Shown here: positions 26,228 through 32,407 of the stretch, in pieces | How the letters are laid out: every line of letters starts with the position of its first letter | Numbering within the stretch: the first letter of the stretch is position 1 | Source: Planctomycetota bacterium | GTDB taxonomy: Bacteria > Planctomycetota > Planctomycetia > Pirellulales > Lacipirellulaceae | Assembly: GCA_013151315.1 (NCBI GenBank) | Contig: JAADIN010000143.1 | Location: forward strand, 1-32,407 | Direction of reading: 5' to 3' | Length of the DNA stretch: 32,407 nt | Position numbers and translations under genes: made by a program | Notes under the pieces: model-generated | Database searches by the model: none | Told to the model about the DNA's origin: nothing | What the model saw: the letters and a program-made list of their open reading frames with translations, nothing else

Positions 26228-26354
26228 GTGTGGCCTGCTGTTTTTGATGAAACTTGTCCTGTGGAGATACCACAATTATACAGCGCGATTTGCTTAGGGA
26301 AAGCTGCGCGGGAGGTCCGTCGTGGCCGACGGCGCTAACCGCTGCGGCCATTTC

Positions 26355-27215
26355 TCACTTTGCGCTGCCGTAGTGCGATCGGATGGCCAGCTTGAGCCCG
26401 CCTTCGGCGGTGATCTGGTAGCTCGGCTCGGTGGCCGTCATGTGGAGCGGTCCCGCGAGCTTCGCCTCGATGGTGCGGCAGGTGTCGATCTGGATCGTGA
26501 CCGACCCCTTGATGTCGACTTCCATCGGGTGGTCTTGGTGGCCACGAATCTCGAGGGTTGCCCCGAAGAGAGCACACCTCTGGCCATCGACCACGAGCAG
26601 TTCCTTCAGTTCCAACTCAAATTTCTGAACTTGGCCCAAGGAATCGCCAAAGCCCATAATCTGCTCGGCCAGCTCGTGGGGAACTTCAATGCGCTCGCCG
26701 ATAGAAATGGCCCGCTGGAGCAAAAACTTGGCCAACGGGTTGGGCAGGCCAAGCGTTTGGACGCTGTTGACGACGATCTCAAATTCGTCTTGCTGGGGAA
26801 TTGTCCCCTGAGGGTCGGTGACCAAAAGCTGCTCGCCACGCCGCTCGACGAGATAACTTTTTCCTTCGACGATCTGAACTTTCAGTTGCGTAGGATCTGG
26901 GTTTTCGGGCGATCGGTAGCGGGAATGAGGAAACGAAACTCGAGCACGGCGTACTCTTCCGCCGGCGACCTCAAGGACTTCGATGAGCCGATCTTGCCGG
27001 CGCCGAACCGTGGCCGTGTCTTGGTTCGCCATCTGGCCCGACTGGACGATCGTCGTACTCACATCGAAGTCGATGGCCAGCTTTTGGCCCACCTGATCAC
27101 CCACCTGAGCCGGTTGCTGGCGGAAGTTGACCAACTCCGGCTTAGCCCCCCAGCAAACCGAAGTCGTTCCTAGCAGCAGGCAGACGGCGACGAGAACGGG
27201 TGATTTTGTGAACAC
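26355..27215 (-). CDS. Secreted hypothetical protein, planctomycete type; likely GTG start at 27215
   Basis: Signal peptide VFTKSPVLVAVCLLLGTTSVCWGA follows GTG at 27213-27215; the ORF-track start at 27308 reads through palindrome copy 3. Confidence 0.75.
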   Translation of the reverse strand: MFTKSPVLVAVCLLLGTTSVCWGAKPELVNFRQQPAQVGDQVGQKLAIDFDVSTTIVQSGQMANQDTATVRRRQDRLIEVLEVAGGRVRRARVSFPHSRYRSPENPDPTQLKVQIVEGKSYLVERRGEQLLVTDPQGTIPQQDEFEIVVNSVQTLGLPNPLAKFLLQRAISIGERIEVPHELAEQIMGFGDSLGQVQKFELELKELLVVDGQRCALFGATLEIRGHQDHPMEVDIKGSVTIQIDTCRTIEAKLAGPLHMTATEPSYQITAEGGLKLAIRSHYGSAK

Positions 27216-27290
27216 CGTGTAACCCTTGGAATGTGTGTGGCGGCAGATCATCGCAGGCTGCGAGGTGAGGTCAACCTTGATCTCGCTCGA

Positions 27291-27320
27291 AAAGCCAAGG
27301 GGTTGCAACCCCTTGGCTTT
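27291..27320. repeat. Palindrome family B copy 3: AAAGCCAAGGGGTTGCAACCCCTTGGCTTT (perfect)
   Basis: Perfect 30-nt palindrome with compensated differences from copies 1 and 2. Confidence 0.95.
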
Positions 27321-27332
27321 GACGCCAGCCCC

Positions 27333-28199
27333 TCATTTCGCCAGCATCGCATTCAGGCCCGCAAGTGCCACGGTCCAACGCACGTCGCTCGCCGTGTAGG
27401 TCTGCCACCAATCGTGCAAGCACTCGCTCGTCTCGGCTGGCAGATGCCAGCACTCCAGGGTTTGGCCGATGTCGGGCGCAGGCGACACGAGCTCGACCCT
27501 CTCAGCGGCAGCCAACACCAGCGGCAACGCAGCTAGACGGGCAACCAACTCAAGTCGGCTGCCCGGGATCGAATCGCTGAAACAGGGGAGATCGAAATTC
27601 AACTGTCCCAGCAACCAGCCCAGCCGTAAGACTTCCGACAGTTCGGCATGAGGATTGGCAAGCACCGCTTCGAACGTAACGCGGTTGCTTGGCAGGTGAG
27701 TCTGACCATGTCCGCCGACTAGCGGCGCGACGAGTACGATTTCGGCAGCGGGTGCCAAGAAAGAATTCTCGGCCACCAAGCGGCTCATTTCCCTCAAAAG
27801 CCCTGGCCCGCGGGCTTCCCACTGTTCACGAAGTGGCCGACCGCGTACGGCCAACTCTTCAACCAATTGCGGTCGTTCACCGAGCATCGCGGCTTCGAGA
27901 TCGGCCACGCAGCCGGCCAGACGAACAACGGGCTCCCGCCCCAACGCGCCAGCACCACGCAACTTGTCGGCCGCCCGCTGGACCAACTGGCGATTGTTTT
28001 CATGCTCGGCAGCGAGACTCACCAGCAGCGGCAGCATCGATTCCGACGACCATCCCCACGCTTTTATTTCGCGTAGCAACTGATCAACGGCCGGCTGCAA
28101 GGCAGCGGCAAGCCGCGCATCGGCAATTGGCAAACCTTCTGCCATGCAGTGAGCCGCATAGAGACACGTGGCCGAGAAACTGGCTTTCCAACGTAATTG
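27333..28199 (-). CDS. Hypothetical protein, alpha-helical (start MQLRWKASF at 28199 or MFHYPRTF at 28232)
   Basis: Long ORF with coherent helical, Leu/Ala-rich composition. Confidence 0.7.
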   Translation of the reverse strand, partial: QLRWKASFSATCLYAAHCMAEGLPIADARLAAALQPAVDQLLREIKAWGWSSESMLPLLVSLAAEHENNRQLVQRAADKLRGAGALGREPVVRLAGCVADLEAAMLGERPQLVEELAVRGRPLREQWEARGPGLLREMSRLVAENSFLAPAAEIVLVAPLVGGHGQTHLPSNRVTFEAVLANPHAELSEVLRLGWLLGQLNFDLPCFSDSIPGSRLELVARLAALPLVLAAAERVELVSPAPDIGQTLECWHLPAETSECLHDWWQTYTASDVRWTVALAGLNAMLAK

Positions 28200-28274
28200 C
28201 ATCAAACTGAATGTCCTGGGGTAATGAAACATCGTGCGCGCAGTGCTGGCATCGCGTCAAGGCAGGTCAGCAAC

Positions 28275-28298
28275 GCCAAGGGATTGCAATCCCTTGGC
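28275..28298. repeat. Palindrome family B copy 4: GCCAAGGGATTGCAATCCCTTGGC (perfect)
   Basis: Perfect 24-nt palindrome in a divergent intergenic region. Confidence 0.93.
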
Positions 28299-28436
28299 TT
28301 TTCATGCGGGCCTGGGGGTCGCACATTTTCGCAACAAAACGGCCTGGGTGCGTGCGGCACTGCTTGCTATGATCCCCGCCCTCCAAGACGTGCTCCCTCC
28401 ACGATTTGCGTCGAACCAACTACCGAAGGGTATTCC

Positions 28437-29393
28437 ATGCAACGCTTTCTTAGCTGCTGTTTGTCACTCGCGCTGATCGCCAGTTTCGCTCAAGCACAGA
28501 CCGCCGACAATGGAGCTCCCGTGGCTCAACCGCCAGGCCAGCTTGGCCAACCGTTGCAGGTCGATGCCCAGCCGGCCAATGTTCAACCGGGACTGGCCGC
28601 CCCTCCTTTCCAGCTCAGCCCGGTCGAACAACAGTTTGTCGACCAGATTCTGGAAATGTGGGAAGACTCGAGTTCAAAAATAAAAACCTTCGATTGCCGG
28701 TTTGAACGCTGGGAATACGATCCAGTGTTCGGACCCAGCGCCGACATTCCGATGATCAAAAGCCAAGGCCAGCTTACGTATTCCAAGCCGGACCAAGGCA
28801 GTTTTAAGATCGAAGAAATTTTTCGCTACAAGCCGAGCGATCCTCAGGCCCAGCCCCAGCCAGCGGATTGGGTATTGCAGAAGCACGAAGTTGGCGAGCA
28901 TTGGGTCTGCGATGGCAAAGCGATCTTCGAGTACAAGCACGACAAAAAGCAACTCGTCGTTCAGCCTTTGCCTCCCGAGATGCGCGGCAAGGCAATTGTC
29001 GACGGCCCGCTGCCGTTCTTGTTTGGCGCCGAAGCGGAAAAACTAAAAAAACGCTATTGGATTCGTAGCCTTGAGGGAAACGCGGCCACGATTCGGCTGG
29101 AAGCCTATCCGCGAAACCAAAACGACCGAGCCAGCTACCAGCGTGTCGAGGTTATTTTGGATCGCAAGACGATGCACCCCTCAGCCATTCAGATTTACAT
29201 GCCCAACGGCCAAAGTCGCGCCGTCTACATGTTCATCGAGCCGACGATCAACGGCAAACTCAATCAACTGTTCGGCAACATTTTCAATGCCCCCCGAACG
29301 CCGCTTGGATGGACGCGTGTGGTTAATCAACCGCCCCCAGGGCCAAGTCCTGGCCCGCAAGCCGTTAATTCGCAAGAGACGACGCAACGGTAA
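28437..29393 (+). CDS. TIGR03009-like secreted protein (planctomycete-type)
   Basis: Signal peptide MQRFLSCCLSLALIASFAQAQ; LSPVEQQFVDQILEMWEDSSSKIKTFDCRFERWEYDPVFG; the extended ORF from 28197 is an artifact of the upstream palindrome. Confidence 0.8.
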   Translation: MQRFLSCCLSLALIASFAQAQTADNGAPVAQPPGQLGQPLQVDAQPANVQPGLAAPPFQLSPVEQQFVDQILEMWEDSSSKIKTFDCRFERWEYDPVFGPSADIPMIKSQGQLTYSKPDQGSFKIEEIFRYKPSDPQAQPQPADWVLQKHEVGEHWVCDGKAIFEYKHDKKQLVVQPLPPEMRGKAIVDGPLPFLFGAEAEKLKKRYWIRSLEGNAATIRLEAYPRNQNDRASYQRVEVILDRKTMHPSAIQIYMPNGQSRAVYMFIEPTINGKLNQLFGNIFNAPRTPLGWTRVVNQPPPGPSPGPQAVNSQETTQR

Positions 29394-30552
29394 GAGAAGT
29401 ACTCAACACTTCTCGGTACACTTCGGCCACGCCCGCTGCCATGGCTTGTGCCGAAAAACATTCCGCGTGGCGCTGGACTGCGTTTTCGCTAAGTTGGACG
29501 TAGTCGAGCTCGTCGCCTTGGATAATTTCTTCGATCGCACTGGCCAATTGGCTCACGCTAGCCGGCTCGACAAGCAGGCCGTTGTCGCGATGGACAATCG
29601 CCTCGGGCACCCCTTCGACGTGGCTCGCCACGACCGGCACCCCGGCCGCCATGGCTTCGAGGATGACCATCGGTAGGCCTTCGCCAAAAAGGCTTGGCAA
29701 GACCATGATATCCATCTGCTGAAGTTCGGCCGGCATGTCGCCGACAAAGCCGGTCCAAGTGATCGACGGGCCAATCCCCAGCCGCTCGACAAGCTCTTGG
29801 GTTTCGGCCTCGTACTCTGGCGTTTCAAACGGCCCCACGGCTCGCAGTCGTACGTCGATGCCGCGTGAGCGCAACATGGCGAGCGACTCGAGCAGAACCT
29901 CGATGCCTTTACGGGGCCGAAACAGAGCCGCGATGCCCAGCGTCCATGTGCCGCTTGGTCGTTGCCGCTTCGTAGGCGATTGGCTCGGCACGCCATTGGG
30001 CACATAGGTCACTCGCTCGGCGTCAAATCCTTGTTCTTGCATCAGCCGCTTCAGGCTGGGCGAAACGGCAATCAGTCGTGAAGCGTCGCGAATGCTCCAG
30101 CGTTCTAGCCGGGCGTTCACCCAATTCTGAATTGGTCGCGTCGAATCCTGCGCGGTCGGACTGTGGACATGGTAAACCAATGGCACCTGGGCCCGACGAG
30201 CTGCCAGGCTACCCACCCATACCGAGCGCGGCGTATGCGCGTGGACGAGTGCATAACCTTCTTGCCGAATAAGTTGCACCAACTTCTCGACACATCGCAT
30301 GTCGAATCGCCAGCGCATGGGCGTGTTGTGCAGCGGGGCCTCTTGCGCGTGTCGCGCCAGCGGAAATCGATCGGGTTTGAGGCAAGCAAATCCGACTTCG
30401 AAACCGACTTGGGGTAGCTCTTGGGCAAGCAGATCCTGCACGCGCTCGGCGCCCGAATAGTGCTCGCCATTGATCACATGCAGCACGCGGCGCGTGGCCA
30501 TCGCGAGGGGCACAACGGCATCGGGTGGATTGAGAGTTGCCGTATCAGCCAT
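29365..30552 (-). CDS. Glycosyltransferase family 4 (GT-B) protein
   Basis: VLHVINGEHYSGAERVQDLLAQELP, HAHTPRSVWVGSLAARRA, LGIAALFRPRKGIEVLLESLAML, DIMVLPSLFGEGLPMVILEAMAAGVPVVASHVEGVPEAIVHRDNGLLV; 29-nt convergent overlap with previous CDS. Confidence 0.93.
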   Translation of the reverse strand: MADTATLNPPDAVVPLAMATRRVLHVINGEHYSGAERVQDLLAQELPQVGFEVGFACLKPDRFPLARHAQEAPLHNTPMRWRFDMRCVEKLVQLIRQEGYALVHAHTPRSVWVGSLAARRAQVPLVYHVHSPTAQDSTRPIQNWVNARLERWSIRDASRLIAVSPSLKRLMQEQGFDAERVTYVPNGVPSQSPTKRQRPSGTWTLGIAALFRPRKGIEVLLESLAMLRSRGIDVRLRAVGPFETPEYEAETQELVERLGIGPSITWTGFVGDMPAELQQMDIMVLPSLFGEGLPMVILEAMAAGVPVVASHVEGVPEAIVHRDNGLLVEPASVSQLASAIEEIIQGDELDYVQLSENAVQRHAECFSAQAMAAGVAEVYREVLSTSLTVASSLAN

Positions 30553-30701
30553 GAGAAATCAAGGGAACCAAAGTAGCCACGATGCGACGCATCGCCAGAG
30601 TCATCAGGTAGACAACCCTACATCGCAATTAAGAGAAATCAGGCCTAGCCAGAAGTCCTCGAAGGGACAGCTTCCTGCGGGTATCGATTGCAACGAGTGC
30701 A

Positions 30702-30733
30702 ACGATCCTCCTGCTCAAACAGGAGGATTGCAA
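30702..30733. repeat. Hairpin TGCAACGATCCTCCTG-ctcaaa-CAGGAGGATTGCA; right arm shares 17 bp CAGGAGGATTGCAAAGT with 1984-2000
   Basis: Read directly; ATCCTCCTG/CAGGAGGAT perfect 9-bp stem. Confidence 0.75.
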
Positions 30734-30735
30734 AG

Positions 30736-30820
30736 TGTGAGCCGCACGGCGCTAGCCGCGGGCCAGTCGCTGGGTAACGCTTTGCCTTCGCTACCCGACG
30801 CTAGCGCGTTGCGGCTCACA
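30736..30820. repeat. Palindromic repeat element, family C copy 2
   Basis: Left arm TGTGAGCCGCACGGCGCTAGCCGCGGG (30736-30762) and right arm ACCCGACGCTAGCGCGTTGCGGCTCAC (30793-30819) identical to copy 1; 30-nt loop unrelated. Confidence 0.92.
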
Positions 30821-30901
30821 TTAATCAACTTCTAGGCTTGAAGACGAGACTCGCAAGATTGTTGAAAAGCGATTGTCGAGCACCTAATCCGGCGCACTTG
30901 C

Positions 30902-32170
30902 TCAAGCAAACAACTCGCCAATCACCTTGCCGCCGCCCGCGATTTTCATCGGACGGCCGTTGCTTGCTTTGAAGTTTTTATCGAGCGAAATATCCATCGC
31001 CTGACAGACGGTCGCCATGAGGTCTTCCGAGCTGTAAGGCTCGCTCGTCACTTGGGTCCCGTCTTCGTTAGTTGCCCCGACCACCTTTCCGCCTTGGATG
31101 CCTCCGCCGCCAACGACCACACTCCAGCTTCGGGCCCAATGATCGCGGCCCGCATCGCCGTTGATCCGCGGTGTGCGGCCAAACTCGCCCATCCACAACA
31201 GGGTTGTATTTTCTAGTAGCCCTCGCATGGCAAGGTCGTCGACCAAGGCACTCATCGCTTGATCGACCTCGGGTAGTTTGGTTTCGAGACGCGCGGCACA
31301 ATTTTGGTGCAAGTCCCAGCCGCCCAGGTTGACTTCGACAAACGGCACTCCTGTTTCGACCAGTCGACGCGCCATCAGGCAACTGCGGCCAAAACTGGTC
31401 TCGCCATACCACTCGCGATTTTGGGCCGACTCGTCCTGCACCTTGAACGCATCCATCTGGCTGCTGCTCAGCAGTGCCAGCGTACTCTGCAGCACCTTGG
31501 TATGTTCCACGGCCGCGGGGCCACGGTTTTCTCGGACGAAACGTCGCTCCAGCACGTCGAGCAATTTTACGCGATCCATCATGCGAGCTTCCTTGACATT
31601 CGCTTTGACGTTGCGCACCCGACCGTTCGAGTCGACCTGAAACGGAGCATACGCCATCCCCAGGAATCCGGGCCCCTGGCTCGCGCCGCCAATCGAGACA
31701 AACGGCGGAATCTCGAGTTCACGCCGCTTGCTTGCCAATTCATGGGCGACCACCGAGCCGTAGCTCGGGTGCTGCACATTCGGATTGGGCACAAAGCCGG
31801 TGTGCATGTAATATCGGCCCCGCTCGTGATCGGCTTCTCGGGTGCTCATCGAACGCACGATCGACAGCCGATGCATTTGCTGGGCGACCTTGGGCAGCAG
31901 CTCGGTAATTTGGCCTTCGCCCGAGGTGCTGATGGGCTTGAAATTGCCGCCCGTTGGTGTGCCGGGTTTCAGATCCCAGATATCGATGGTCGGCGGCCCG
32001 CCTCCCATCCACAAGAGAATGCACGATTTCTGATTGCTCTTGAGCGCCGCCGCTTGCGAGGTCAGCGCGTGGGTCAGCGACAGCGCCGGAGCGGCTAGTG
32101 TTGAAGCACCTGCAAGGTGCGTCAGGAAGTGGCGGCGGTTCATGCCGCGGGGGGTCGTTATGGGTTGCAT
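30902..32170 (-). CDS. DUF1501 domain-containing protein (Tat-type leader)
   Basis: NRRHFLTHLAGASTLAAPALSL leader, CILLWMGGGPPTIDIWDLKPG, LLWMGEFGRTPRINGDAGRDHWARSWSVVVGGGGIQGGKVVGATN. Confidence 0.93.
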   Translation of the reverse strand: MQPITTPRGMNRRHFLTHLAGASTLAAPALSLTHALTSQAAALKSNQKSCILLWMGGGPPTIDIWDLKPGTPTGGNFKPISTSGEGQITELLPKVAQQMHRLSIVRSMSTREADHERGRYYMHTGFVPNPNVQHPSYGSVVAHELASKRRELEIPPFVSIGGASQGPGFLGMAYAPFQVDSNGRVRNVKANVKEARMMDRVKLLDVLERRFVRENRGPAAVEHTKVLQSTLALLSSSQMDAFKVQDESAQNREWYGETSFGRSCLMARRLVETGVPFVEVNLGGWDLHQNCAARLETKLPEVDQAMSALVDDLAMRGLLENTTLLWMGEFGRTPRINGDAGRDHWARSWSVVVGGGGIQGGKVVGATNEDGTQVTSEPYSSEDLMATVCQAMDISLDKNFKASNGRPMKIAGGGKVIGELFA

Positions 32171-32182
32171 GGCGTTTTTTCC

Positions 32183-32207
32183 TCCGGCGATCTGTCAGAT
32201 CGCGGCT
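32183..32207 (-). repeat. 25-bp repeat AGCCGCGATCTGACAGATCGCCGGA, copy 2 (opposite orientation)
   Basis: Exact reverse complement of 19139-19163. Confidence 0.9.
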
Positions 32208-32248
32208 ATTGACTGTCGCATGCGGCAATTGACTAGCGACTTCCACTC

Positions 32249-32407
32249 CTAATGCACCAAAATAAATTCGTTGCTGTTGAGCACCGCCCACCAAATGTCC
32301 TGTAACGTGCCAACAACGTCGCCCTGGCGCGAAGCGAGCAGCGCGTTGCAAACTTTCGTTTCTTCTTTCGAAGGTCGTCGAGCCAGGGCAGCGCGGTACA
32401 GATATCC
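32249..32407 (-). CDS. Partial 3' end of a DUF1553 (PSD1-type) protein, truncated by the window edge
   Basis: Manual translation: ...YLYRAALARRPSKEETKVCNALLASRQGDVVGTLQDIWWAVLNSNEFILVH*; absent from the ORF track because the start lies outside the window. Confidence 0.85.
   Translation of the reverse strand, partial: GYLYRAALARRPSKEETKVCNALLASRQGDVVGTLQDIWWAVLNSNEFILVH

Noticed and set aside
25283-26338. 351-aa plus-strand ORF
   Set aside because: Antisense to the long NfeD protein, whose motifs are clear; no motif of its own
26317-26344. Possible further family C relic (CGTCGTGGCCGACGGCGCTAACCGC)
   Set aside because: Only a partial arm match without a paired second arm; too weak to count as a copy
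28197-28436. N-terminal extension of the TIGR03009-like ORF
   Set aside because: Reads through palindrome copy 4; a clear signal peptide begins at the ATG at 28437
1-32407. CRISPR array
   Set aside because: Repeats are palindromic and dispersed, with no regular direct repeats and spacers and no cas genes
1-32407. IS element, integron or prophage
   Set aside because: No transposase, integrase or phage structural ORF is recognisable in any frame provided

Overview
The gene content suggests a Planctomycetota chromosome, probably Pirellulales-like (DUF1549/DUF1553 and DUF1501 pairs, a TIGR03009-like protein, FloA/NfeD cluster); this taxonomy is inference. From left to right the window holds: a surface-sugar cluster on the minus strand (Gfo/Idh oxidoreductase fused to a left-handed beta-helix acetyltransferase, a DegT/DnrJ aminotransferase, a WecA/MraY-like phosphotransferase); a TPP-dependent 2-keto acid decarboxylase; class I fructose-1,6-bisphosphatase; rplM-rpsI; an endonuclease/exonuclease/phosphatase-family protein; a DUF1549/1553 + DUF1501 pair; ychF; a TPR protein; a DAACS symporter with an N-terminal insertion; tRNA-Leu(GAG); ferritin; a seven-gene minus-strand cluster around two NfeD-type proteins and flotillin-like FloA; planctomycete-type hypotheticals; a GT4 glycosyltransferase; and a second DUF1501 gene followed by the truncated 3' end of a DUF1553-type gene. 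No CRISPR array, transposase, integrase or prophage was found. The most notable unexplained structure is a dense set of intergenic palindromic elements from several families. One is a 24-32 nt perfect palindrome in four copies with paired, compensatory base changes. Another is a two-copy element with 27-bp conserved arms and divergent loops. A third is a 25-bp repeat in two opposite-orientation copies. There are also several single-copy hairpins. Some of these elements contribute or abut stop codons. All coordinates were read by eye, and no homology search was run.
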